In this document: in pieces, positions 1-8,475 of the stretch
Layout: each line of letters opens with the position of its first letter
Numbering within the stretch: the stretch's first letter is position 1
From: an uncultured Bacteroidales bacterium
GTDB lineage: Bacteria > Bacteroidota > Bacteroidia > Bacteroidales > Bacteroidaceae
NCBI GenBank assembly: GCA_902801325.1
Contig: CADCHQ010000001.1
Location: 248,001 to 312,000, forward strand
Direction: 5' to 3'
DNA length: 64,000 nucleotides
Position numbers and translations under genes: made by a program
The notes under the pieces: generated by a model
Told to the model about the DNA's origin: nothing
What the model saw: the letters and a program-made list of their open reading frames with translations, nothing else
Databases searched by the model: none

Positions 1-2
1 CT

Positions 3-3000
3 CTGACTCCCTCGAGTACGGCACAGTACGGCAATAAGTGGATGTCAACATCGACGTCGCCCCAGTTGACGCTGTCGTGTGTGAGTAATAATATGGTCGT
101 TGACAATCAATTTCGCATCCACACCGACACATATACTTTAGAGGTGGACGAAGGGTTCCAGATTACGGGCTATAGCATAGAGGCCTACTCCAACTACACC
201 GGCACTTCAACCATTACCCCCTCGGGAGGTTCGGCACAGACCATATCGACGAGTTCGTCGAACCCCACGACTGTCGTGGTTTCGAACGTGAATAGTTCTT
301 TGACGACCTTTGCCGTGTCAACGGGCAATCCTTGGATAGTCATCACATCGTTCACAGTGACGATTGCAGAACCGAGTACCTCAATCACCAGTGGGCACAT
401 CTATCGCCTGCAGAGTTACTACACTGACCTGAGCATGACGGCAATGGGCAACAAACTCAGCAGCGTTACCACTGACAACAACTCGTATGGCCAGCTATGG
501 AAGATTACGAAATCAGACAGCCGTTACACGTTTCAGAACGTGCTGACGGATGCCTACATCCAATCCAATACATCGACGAGTACGCAATGGACCTTGGGTT
601 CCACGGCCTGCAATTTCGCTGCTCATACGAAAACCGTTGATGGCAACACGTGGTTCTCGTTTAGCAATACCAACAGTACATGGTATGGCCTCCATACAGC
701 AAAAACTCAAAACTACTATGTCGTGGGGTGGGACTACACTGCCGATGCCTCGTATTGGATGTTGGAGGAGGTGACCTTGACCTCGGCCCAGCAGGAAGAA
801 CTTGCTGAAATCAAGGCCATGACGTCAACCGACTACACAAGCGCGCTTTCGACTTTCTTCTCCGACAATGCCTGCACAACGCTTAAGAGCAACTATGCCT
901 CGATGACCGATGCCCAGTTGCGCTCGGCCATGAGCAGTCTGCCCTCCACACTGCAGGAGATGGCCGTGCGGGTGAAGAACGACACTTGGAACTCCGATGC
1001 CACATGGAACAGTTATGAGAAAGACTTCCGCATCCACGAGTACGAAATTTATTCGAACTGTAACCAATGGAGCACCGTAACGGGTACTGGTCCTTTCGCC
1101 CATCTTTTCAACCCCACGGGCATTCAGGCTAAAGCGGGCGATGCCCTCTACATCTTTGTCGATAGCGACGTGAAGGACAGCGACGCCACGTTGGAGGCCG
1201 AACTCGTTGTGGGAACCAATCGCACGGGTACTACCACCACACTTCATGCAGGTTACAACGCCATCTACGTTAATGCGGCGAGTGAACTCTTCATCTCCTA
1301 TCTGCTCAACAATACCTCGAAGTCGTGCAACGACTATCCCAACATTAAGATCCACGTCGAGGGCGCTACCTGCAATGGTTGCTTCGACATGCATCGTGGT
1401 CACGACAACAGCGACTGGGCTTGGCTGAAATCAAACATGTTCTCAGGCAAGTACCTGCATGTGAAGGGCGAGTCGGTGCTGCTGAACGTGTTGAAGGATG
1501 AAGTCATAGGAGAGAGCAACGCAACGGGTGTCATGAAGATTTGGGACTTTGTCTTTGACAAGGAGCAGAGCCTGGCAGGTTGCGATCAGTGGAAGAACAC
1601 AGGTCAGTATAAGATGATGATCAACAGCTTCCACAATGAAGATGGAGGTAACCCTCACTGGGGAAGCGGACATGGCACCAGCCACCCAAGTATAAGCAGC
1701 AGTAGCCTCTTCAAATACAGTGGACTGGCCAATGTCGGGACGTATGGCGGTTCTTTATGGGAGATAACCCACGAGATGGGACATGGGCATCAGGCTCCTA
1801 TTAATTGTGCCGGTATGACCGAGAAGAGCAACAACTCGCTGGCACAGGCAGTGAACTTTCTGGCTAAGGACAGTCCCTTGTTCGAATCGACTCGTTCGAG
1901 TCGCGCCCAAGGGGTGAAGGAAATGGCGGCATACTTCAACGAAGAAACGCGTGCATCGTGGATGGACATTGCCGGAGATCGTGTAGAGAACGGCCTGTGG
2001 CTGGGTAACCGTTTCTATTTCCAACTCTGGCTCTATTTCGACTACCTAGGCAACTATCAGCCTTCGGAGGGCAATACGGGTTTCTCCTTCATGACGGCCC
2101 TTTATGACAAGCTGCGTGCCAATGGTATTGTGAAGAGTCGGACAAAGACGAGTCCTTCGCCCTCCACCAAGGACTTCTTGCTTGTTGCGAAGTATGCAGC
2201 CGAGATAACGCAGACCGACCTTTCGGAATTCTTCGATGCATGGGGCTTCTGGCAGACCTCCGTCAAGGTCGCCAACGACAACGATGATGCCTCCACTAAT
2301 ACATGGTACTTTGGAGACTATGGCGACATATGGGTGCAGACCACCGAAGAGATGGCCAACTCCGTTCGCTCTGCCATGAAGCAATATACAAAGAAGGGGG
2401 GCAACATCATGTTCATTGAGGACCGTGGCGTTGGCAGCACCCTTCCCACTTACAACGGCTCGGCCTCCAGCACCTTCGGTGATGTGGGTTACTACGAGAC
2501 GTATGGTGGAAGTGTGACGGGTACGTATAAGTACACCGTCAGCAATGGCTCCAAAGTGACCATAAGTGGTGACGGTACTGGAGCTGTTGGATTCAAGGTT
2601 TATGACGACGAAGGCAATCTGGTGGCCATATCTAATACGAAAACGTTTACTGTCAGAAGCGATGTTGCCACAGGGTTAGCAAGTGGGGCATATAGAATGG
2701 TGGCAGCCCAAGGTGATGGAAACGATGTCGCTGTCCCATCTACGGGTGCTAAAGCGATAACCTACATTCTAAAGTATGAAGGAACTGAGGTGGGAAGAGT
2801 GGAGAATGTAATGGTTATCCCTAATAGTAGTACGGAGGCAAATATGCCAGAAGAACTGAAGGAACTGGGCAACTTCGGTGATTGGATGTCTTACACGTAT
2901 TCACCTACCACCACTACGACCAGCACTACCATCGTGAATGTAACTGCCACGTGGAATGGTCCGTTTGAGTTATCCTCTGATTATGAACATGCCATCTGGT

Positions 3001-4160
3001 ACAATTTGAAATTAAAGGACGAAACTTATCCCACCTATGTAAGTGATGGAACACCTAATGTGACACTTCCCACAAAGGCAAGTGTTGATGACACACAACG
3101 TTGGGCATTTATTGGGAATCCCTATACTGGTTTGACTATTATAAATAAAGCTGCTGGAAGAAACCTAAAACTAGTTTCTGATAAACCTACAGGAGATGGA
3201 GGCTCAACATATGCTACAATAAAAAGTAGTGGGGCAAATGAATTGTGGATACCTAAAGTTAGTACTTTTCTCACTAATGGCTTTTATCTATATACAACAA
3301 GCTGCGATTATGCGCTGAATAAGCGAAGTAATGCTAATCTAGCTTTCTGGAATGGTGCTGACAAAGGTTCTACATTTGTCGTTGAGGAGATTCCCGATAA
3401 TTGGGCTGAGCATGTTATAAGGGATTGTGGTTCATTTTTCTCTACTGATATATATGACACATATTTCACAATTCCTTTGTCAGTAAAGAATGAATGGCAG
3501 ACACGATATGAAGCTTATAGTGTTTCTGCTACCGAGGCACAGTATAAATCTATTAAAGAGGCAGTAGAGGGTAGCATTAAATATCCGGAAACTGGTAAAT
3601 ATCGTATTAAAAGTTGTGGAGTGCGAGATAATGGAACGCCTACTTACATCTATTGTGAGAATGATGTTTTAAAAACATCAATTGACCCAGATGCTTCTGT
3701 CTCCACGTTTACATTTACAGGTGAGTATCCTATTTTTAAACTTTCTGTAGCAGGAAAGAATGTGCAGATATTCCCTGCGGCATACTCAAAGCCGGCCACT
3801 GTGTCAGATGATGAGGGGAATACTATTGTGTTTAGTTCTTTAGAACCTGGCTATTGTGTAATAGACAATTATTATGGTCAGTTATTCTTTCATGAGGATG
3901 CATATCATAATGTTGTAGGATGGGTTAGTGATGCTGCAGCATCTAAGTGGATGTTAGAGAAAGCCTCTGTTCTCGGCGATGTCAACGGGGATGGGCAGGT
4001 GAGCATTGCCGATGTGACGGCTCTTGTCAATATCATACTTGGCAAAGACAATACGCAACCTTATCAGTACGACCACGATGCTGCCGATGTTAATGGGGAT
4101 GGAAGTACGTCCATTGCCGATGTTACAGCACTTGTGAATATAATCCTGGGTAAAAATTAG
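3..4160 (+). CDS. Secreted M60-like (enhancin-type) metallopeptidase with dockerin-like tail, 5' partial
   Basis: The frame is open to the left edge, so the true start and any signal peptide lie outside the window; the first in-window ATG is at 42. A gluzincin motif HEMGH is encoded at 1770-1784 and followed by a Glu 13 residues later, fitting the HExxH-x(8,28)-E pattern of Peptidase_M60, a family known to cut mucin-type glycoproteins. Before it lies a beta-trefoil-like segment (about 400-770) and the M60 N-terminal beta region (from about 1020). After it come beta-rich, probably glycan-binding segments, and two Ca-binding dockerin-like repeats (3978-4155, DVNGDG..SIADVTALVN twice). The gene is compositionally mosaic: a 60-bp line at 1141 is 58% GC, one at 3121 is 33%, and the dockerin part is GC-rich again. 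The peptidase assignment is strong; the substrate is inferred. Confidence 0.85.
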   Translation: MTPSSTAQYGNKWMSTSTSPQLTLSCVSNNMVVDNQFRIHTDTYTLEVDEGFQITGYSIEAYSNYTGTSTITPSGGSAQTISTSSSNPTTVVVSNVNSSLTTFAVSTGNPWIVITSFTVTIAEPSTSITSGHIYRLQSYYTDLSMTAMGNKLSSVTTDNNSYGQLWKITKSDSRYTFQNVLTDAYIQSNTSTSTQWTLGSTACNFAAHTKTVDGNTWFSFSNTNSTWYGLHTAKTQNYYVVGWDYTADASYWMLEEVTLTSAQQEELAEIKAMTSTDYTSALSTFFSDNACTTLKSNYASMTDAQLRSAMSSLPSTLQEMAVRVKNDTWNSDATWNSYEKDFRIHEYEIYSNCNQWSTVTGTGPFAHLFNPTGIQAKAGDALYIFVDSDVKDSDATLEAELVVGTNRTGTTTTLHAGYNAIYVNAASELFISYLLNNTSKSCNDYPNIKIHVEGATCNGCFDMHRGHDNSDWAWLKSNMFSGKYLHVKGESVLLNVLKDEVIGESNATGVMKIWDFVFDKEQSLAGCDQWKNTGQYKMMINSFHNEDGGNPHWGSGHGTSHPSISSSSLFKYSGLANVGTYGGSLWEITHEMGHGHQAPINCAGMTEKSNNSLAQAVNFLAKDSPLFESTRSSRAQGVKEMAAYFNEETRASWMDIAGDRVENGLWLGNRFYFQLWLYFDYLGNYQPSEGNTGFSFMTALYDKLRANGIVKSRTKTSPSPSTKDFLLVAKYAAEITQTDLSEFFDAWGFWQTSVKVANDNDDASTNTWYFGDYGDIWVQTTEEMANSVRSAMKQYTKKGGNIMFIEDRGVGSTLPTYNGSASSTFGDVGYYETYGGSVTGTYKYTVSNGSKVTISGDGTGAVGFKVYDDEGNLVAISNTKTFTVRSDVATGLASGAYRMVAAQGDGNDVAVPSTGAKAITYILKYEGTEVGRVENVMVIPNSSTEANMPEELKELGNFGDWMSYTYSPTTTTTSTTIVNVTATWNGPFELSSDYEHAIWYNLKLKDETYPTYVSDGTPNVTLPTKASVDDTQRWAFIGNPYTGLTIINKAAGRNLKLVSDKPTGDGGSTYATIKSSGANELWIPKVSTFLTNGFYLYTTSCDYALNKRSNANLAFWNGADKGSTFVVEEIPDNWAEHVIRDCGSFFSTDIYDTYFTIPLSVKNEWQTRYEAYSVSATEAQYKSIKEAVEGSIKYPETGKYRIKSCGVRDNGTPTYIYCENDVLKTSIDPDASVSTFTFTGEYPIFKLSVAGKNVQIFPAAYSKPATVSDDEGNTIVFSSLEPGYCVIDNYYGQLFFHEDAYHNVVGWVSDAAASKWMLEKASVLGDVNGDGQVSIADVTALVNIILGKDNTQPYQYDHDAADVNGDGSTSIADVTALVNIILGKN

Positions 4161-4167
4161 CTGAATA

Positions 4168-5718
4168 ATGCTTGTAAAGATTAATACGGCGGCGGTACAA
4201 GGGCTGGAGGCCATTCCTGTAACGACAGAGGTGAATGCTTCGCGAGGCATGCATTTCTTCCTTGTCGGACTGCCTGACAATGCCGTGAAGGAGAGCTATC
4301 AACGCATTGTAGCCGCTATCAAGAACAGTGGTTATCGCTTTCCCACGCAAACTTTTACCGTGAATCTGACTCCTGCCGACCTGAAGAAAGAAGGTTCGGC
4401 CTATGATTTGCCCATTGCCATCGGTATTATGGCAACGGCTGACGAAGTTAGTCACGAGCGTTTGTCCCAATTTATGATGGTGGGCGAACTTAGTCTCGAT
4501 GGTTCACTCTTACCCATTCGTGGCGCTCTGCCCATTGCCATCATGGCTCGCAAGATGGGGTTCGAAGGACTGATTGTTCCCCAGCAAAATGCCCGTGAGG
4601 CGGCTGTGGTGAATCGGGTAAAGGTGTATGGTGCTCGAAACATTCAGGAGGTGATGGACTTGCTCAATAATTCCGTGACAGCCATTCCACCTACCGAAGT
4701 CGATACGCGAGCAGAGTTTTATCAACGACAGAATGAGTATGACCTCGATTTTGCAGACGTAAAAGGGCAGGAAGCCGTAAAGCGTGCTATGGAAGTAGCC
4801 GCTGCAGGCGGACACAACCTAATTATGATAGGCCCGCCAGGTAGCGGAAAGTCGATGATAGCCAAGCGCTTACCCACTATCTTGCCTCCTTTGTCGCTCA
4901 GTGAGAGTCTGGAAACGACACAGATCCATTCGGTGGCGGGAAAACTTGGACGTGATGCTTCGCTCATTGCCCAGCGTCCTTTCCGCAGTCCGCACCATAC
5001 CATATCACAAGTAGCCCTTGTAGGTGGAGGTGTAAACCCACAACCGGGTGAGATAAGTTTGGCCCATAATGGGGTGCTTTTTCTCGATGAATTGCCGGAA
5101 TTTTCACGTTCAGTGCTCGAAGTTCTCCGTCAACCTCTCGAGGACAGAATTATAAACATCTCTCGTGCCAAATATGCAATCACCTATCCTGCCTCATTCA
5201 TGTTCGTGGCTTCGATGAATCCTTGCCCGTGCGGCTATTATGGAGACCCGACGCATCATTGCACTTGTACTCCCGGCCGCATCCAGCAATACATGAGTAA
5301 GATATCAGGGCCTTTGCTCGATAGAATCGATATTCAGTGCGAAATTTGCGGGGTTCCCTTCTCGGAGCTTAGTACCATGAAGGCTGGCGAACCTAGCGAA
5401 AAGATTCGCGAGAGAGTGATTAAGGCCAGACAAATACAGGAACTACGCTATAAGGAATTCAAGGGCATTCACTGCAACGCTCAAATGACAGAGCGCATGC
5501 TTCATCAGTTTGCCGAGCCAGATGCCGCATCCATGAATATGCTTCGAATGGCGATGGAAAGGTTAAAGTTGTCTGCTCGTGCCTACAGCCGCATCCTGAA
5601 GGTTGCGAGAACGATTGCAGACTTAGATAATTCAGAGAACGTTCAAAGCCATCATATTGCCGAAGCCATAGGATACAGAAACCTGGACAGAGGCGATTGG
5701 GCAGAAAGAGGAGTTTAA
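4168..5718 (+). CDS. comM: YifB/ComM-family Mg-chelatase-like AAA+ ATPase
   Basis: The 516-residue protein has the full YifB/ComM architecture: an N-terminal Lon-protease-like fold (about 1-170), then an Mg-chelatase AAA+ module with Walker A GPPGSGKS at 222-229 and Walker B LFLDE at 304-308, a Cys-rich segment (CPCG at 353-356 followed by CTC), and a C-terminal helical lid. ComM in naturally transformable bacteria is a hexameric helicase that promotes branch migration of incoming DNA; in other bacteria the role is less clear. The start is the ATG seven bases after the preceding stop. No competence genes are nearby. Length and motifs are typical, so the family call is firm. Confidence 0.92.
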   Translation: MLVKINTAAVQGLEAIPVTTEVNASRGMHFFLVGLPDNAVKESYQRIVAAIKNSGYRFPTQTFTVNLTPADLKKEGSAYDLPIAIGIMATADEVSHERLSQFMMVGELSLDGSLLPIRGALPIAIMARKMGFEGLIVPQQNAREAAVVNRVKVYGARNIQEVMDLLNNSVTAIPPTEVDTRAEFYQRQNEYDLDFADVKGQEAVKRAMEVAAAGGHNLIMIGPPGSGKSMIAKRLPTILPPLSLSESLETTQIHSVAGKLGRDASLIAQRPFRSPHHTISQVALVGGGVNPQPGEISLAHNGVLFLDELPEFSRSVLEVLRQPLEDRIINISRAKYAITYPASFMFVASMNPCPCGYYGDPTHHCTCTPGRIQQYMSKISGPLLDRIDIQCEICGVPFSELSTMKAGEPSEKIRERVIKARQIQELRYKEFKGIHCNAQMTERMLHQFAEPDAASMNMLRMAMERLKLSARAYSRILKVARTIADLDNSENVQSHHIAEAIGYRNLDRGDWAERGV

Positions 5719-5720
5719 AT

Positions 5721-7667
5721 ATGAAAAAGTTGTTTCTTGTGGCAGTGTTGTTCCTTGTTGGAACTATCGCCTATGCGCAGAAGAAAGTAAGCGCAACGAG
5801 TCCGGACGGACAGACAAAGTTGACAGTAACAATTTCTGACCGCATCTACTATGACGTAGAGAGTCATGGTGAGATGTTGTTTGAGAAGTGCCACATCGGC
5901 ATGAACCTTCGCGAAGGCGTGCTTGGAGGCAAGCCCTCCCTTAAGAGCAAGAAGGTGACAAAGGTCAATGAGACCATCACACCCATCCATCCCCTGAAGT
6001 CCAAGATAGTGCAGAACAATTACACCCTGCTCACACTCGCTATGGGTGGAAACTATAAGGTGGAGTGGCGTGTCTATAATGATGGTGTGGCGTACCGTTT
6101 CATCACGGCTCTTCAGGGCGATATCGAGGTGATGAGCGAGGATGGCACTTGGCAACTTGCCTCTCCTTGCAAACTCGTGCTTCAACAGCCCAACAGCTTC
6201 TATACAAGTTGTGAGGAGAACTACTCCATAGTCCCGAGCGACGAGTGGAAGAGCAGCGACAAGATGAGTGAACTTCCTATCCTCGTCATGGGCGAGAAGC
6301 AGAAGGTGCTCATATCTGAGTTCGACCTCTTTGACTATCCCGGCACATTCCTCAAGTCCAACGGAGGAAACGCTTTCTCTATCATACAGCCCAAGACTCC
6401 TCTTGAGTATGAGGACAACAGCGATCGCAGTATGAAGATCCTCAAGGAAGCCGACTACATTGCCAAGACCGCAGGCACGCGCACTTTCCCATGGAGATAT
6501 ATGCTTATCACCCAGCGCGATACCCAGCTGCCTGAGAACGCAATGCCTGTTCGTCTGGCGCCTGCCAATGCCATCGGCAATACGGATTGGATTAAGGTCG
6601 GACAGACTTGCTGGGACTGGCTCAATGGTATTCCTTACGGCCCAGACGTAACCTTCAAGGCAGGCATAAACTTGGACACGTACAAGTATTTCGTTGACTT
6701 TGCCGCTCGCAATGGAGTAGGCTATATGCTTATGGACGAAGGTTGGGCTCTCGACACACGCGATCCCTTCAAGACAAACCCCGAAGTGCATCTGCCCGAA
6801 CTTATTGCCTATGGCAAGAGCAAGGGTGTGGGCATCATCGTATGGTTGCCTTGGCTCACTGTCGAACATCACATGGACCTCTTCGAGAAATTCGAGGAAT
6901 GGGGCATCAAAGGCGTGAAGATAGACTTTATGGATCGTCAGGACCAGTGGATGGTCAACTTCTACGAACGCGTTGCAAAAGAAGCCGCCAAGCATCACAT
7001 CTTTGTTGATTTCCACGGAGCTTTCCATCCCAGCGGACTCGACTATAAATATCCCAATGTGCTGACCTACGAAGGCGTTCGAGGTATGGAGTTCAACGGT
7101 TCTTGCAGACCTGAGAACAGCGTTTGGTTGCCATTCATTCGCAATGCCGTCGGACCAATGGACTACACACCCGGATCTATGCTCTGTTACCAGCCAGAAC
7201 GCCATCATGGCAATCGCCCCATTTGTTCGGGAGTTGGCACAAAAGTGTTCAACATGGCAGTGTTCGTGCTCTTCGAGAGCAACTTGCAGATGCTCATGGA
7301 CAATCCTTCCCGTTATGATCAGTGGCCAGACTGCCGCGACTTCCTCACCAGTGTTCCAGTCAATTGGGACGAAACCCGTGTTCTTGCGGCTGAGGCTGGC
7401 CAATACTGTGTAACGGCAAAGCGCAAGGGCGACAAGTGGTTCATAGGTGCGATTACCAACAATACAGAACGCGACCTCCAGATCAAACTCGACTTCCTGC
7501 CCGCAGGCAAGAAATACCCCATCACCAACTTTGCCGATGGCATCAATGCGAACATAATCGCGATGGACTATCTGTGGCAAGAGGGCGAGGTTGGCAAGAA
7601 CACTACGCTTTCCATCCACATGGCTCGAAATGGCGGTTGGTGCGGGCGCGTCGACCTTGATAAGTAA
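5721..7667 (+). CDS. GH97 family glycoside hydrolase (retaining, alpha-galactosidase-like)
   Basis: The 648-residue protein starts with a clear signal peptide (MKKLFLVAVLFLVGTIAYAQ), which is why the ATG at 5721 is preferred to one 24 bases upstream that overlaps the comM end. It has the GH97 N-terminal beta-sandwich (about 25-280), a (beta/alpha)8 barrel (about 290-560) and a C-terminal beta domain. The segment KIDFMDRQD puts Asp402 where characterised retaining GH97 enzymes have the nucleophile; inverting SusB-type alpha-glucosidases lack an Asp there. I therefore infer a retaining enzyme, possibly an alpha-galactosidase. It is not in a starch-type locus. The product probably enters the periplasm. 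The family is firm, the specificity tentative. Confidence 0.9.
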   Translation: MKKLFLVAVLFLVGTIAYAQKKVSATSPDGQTKLTVTISDRIYYDVESHGEMLFEKCHIGMNLREGVLGGKPSLKSKKVTKVNETITPIHPLKSKIVQNNYTLLTLAMGGNYKVEWRVYNDGVAYRFITALQGDIEVMSEDGTWQLASPCKLVLQQPNSFYTSCEENYSIVPSDEWKSSDKMSELPILVMGEKQKVLISEFDLFDYPGTFLKSNGGNAFSIIQPKTPLEYEDNSDRSMKILKEADYIAKTAGTRTFPWRYMLITQRDTQLPENAMPVRLAPANAIGNTDWIKVGQTCWDWLNGIPYGPDVTFKAGINLDTYKYFVDFAARNGVGYMLMDEGWALDTRDPFKTNPEVHLPELIAYGKSKGVGIIVWLPWLTVEHHMDLFEKFEEWGIKGVKIDFMDRQDQWMVNFYERVAKEAAKHHIFVDFHGAFHPSGLDYKYPNVLTYEGVRGMEFNGSCRPENSVWLPFIRNAVGPMDYTPGSMLCYQPERHHGNRPICSGVGTKVFNMAVFVLFESNLQMLMDNPSRYDQWPDCRDFLTSVPVNWDETRVLAAEAGQYCVTAKRKGDKWFIGAITNNTERDLQIKLDFLPAGKKYPITNFADGINANIIAMDYLWQEGEVGKNTTLSIHMARNGGWCGRVDLDK

Positions 7668-7724
7668 TTTCCCGCTGAAGAGAGATTTTATTGATTACAG
7701 TTCGGAATTAAATTCGTTAAGAAA

Positions 7725-8045
7725 ATGATACTGACAACAACCCCACAGATTGAGGGTCACACCATCCGCGAATATAAGGGTGTGGTGACTGGAGAAACCA
7801 TTATTGGTGCAAACTTCGTAAAGGATTTCTTCGCAGGAATCCGCGACATCGTTGGCGGACGCTCGGGCAGTTACGAGAAGGTGCTTCGCAAAGCGAAGGA
7901 CACCTCAATGAAGGAGATGATGGAGCGCGCTCGTGAGTTGGGTGCTAATGCCGTTGTAGGCATCGACATCGACTATGAGACCATAGGCGAAACCAATTCC
8001 ATGCTTATGGTTGCGACCAGCGGTACTGCCGTGCTGGTAGATTGA
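7725..8045 (+). CDS. YbjQ/UPF0145 family protein
   Basis: This 106-residue protein matches the YbjQ (UPF0145, DUF74) family in length and in its conserved parts: the N-terminal [17 protein letters not shown] stretch, the central [21 protein letters not shown] segment split around the GG turn, and the [15 protein letters not shown] block. Members form pentameric beta-rich rings sometimes labelled heavy-metal binding; their role is unknown. It has no signal peptide, so it is cytoplasmic. It stands alone between the GH97 gene and a repeat-filled gap before susC. Confidence 0.9.
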   Translation: MILTTTPQIEGHTIREYKGVVTGETIIGANFVKDFFAGIRDIVGGRSGSYEKVLRKAKDTSMKEMMERARELGANAVVGIDIDYETIGETNSMLMVATSGTAVLVD

Positions 8046-8078
8046 TAATCGATGAGGCTTAGGCCTGTGGTAAAACGA

Positions 8079-8345
8079 ATATAGGTTCGAGGCTCATCGT
8101 AATCGGACGCAAAGCTACGCTTGCGTAGAGAAACGGAGCAAGAACATAGGTTCGAGGTTTGTCGAATGCAGGTTCGAGGCGTACCGAATATAGGTTCGAA
8201 GCATATCGAACCTAGGCTCGGGGCCTGTCGAACCTAAGGTGCAAAATAATAAGGCCTAAGGCGTTCGGACGGAAGCCCTCAGGTCCTCTCGAATAAGGCC
8301 TTAGGTCCTCCTTTGTAAGACCTAAGGCTTCCTTGTCGAAGGCTT
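8079..8345. repeat. 22-bp-phased repeat array (array A) in the gap before susC
   Basis: The 430-bp gap between the YbjQ gene and susC contains no gene. It is filled by degenerate units with the core AGGTTCGA(G/A)G at 8083, 8148, 8170 and 8192 and AGGCTCGGGG at 8214; the last four are exactly 22 bp apart. The following 100 bp carries CCTTAGG/CCTAAGG-type units (for example at 8261 and 8300), the same second motif seen in array B. A palindrome-centred dispersed repeat (8096-8146) interrupts it between the first two units. Confidence 0.85.
8096..8146 (-). repeat. Dispersed palindrome-centred repeat, copy 1
   Basis: On the minus strand this reads TTCTTGCTCC, a short gap, TACGCAAGCGTAG, a gap, TCCGATTACGA. 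The same arrangement recurs at 20938-20990 and, more diverged, at 23816-23857 and 57126-57172. The core CTACGCTTGCGTAG is a perfect 14-bp palindrome here. No open reading frame is associated. I do not recognise the family. Confidence 0.7.
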
Positions 8346-8417
8346 ATGCCTTCACCCGCGCACACCTTTTCCGAAAAGTTTCCAGACAAAAGTTTGTTTT
8401 TACCTTATTAATACTTG

Positions 8418-8445
8418 TTTGGTAAAACAATTTTTTGTAGATTTG
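8418..8445 (+). promoter_or_regulatory. Bacteroidetes-type promoter for the SusC-SusD-GH85 locus
   Basis: TTTG at 8418-8421 and TAGATTTG at 8438-8445 match the Bacteroidetes sigma-ABfr -33/-7 consensus (TTTG ... TAnnTTTG). The spacer of 16 bp is slightly short. Transcription would begin near 8450, so translation must start at or after 8458. Confidence 0.65.
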
Positions 8446-8475
8446 CCCGGTAATACTATGCAAAAACAAATAATC

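Noticed and set aside
3950-4155. Cellulosome involvement from dockerin-like repeats
   Set aside because: No cohesin or scaffoldin is in the window and dockerin-like tails are common in Bacteroidales without cellulosomes.
5715-7619. 634-codon open frame on the minus strand opposite the GH97 gene
   Set aside because: It is antisense to a complete GH97 protein and shows no domain or signal of its own; codon bias of the real gene keeps the opposite frame open.
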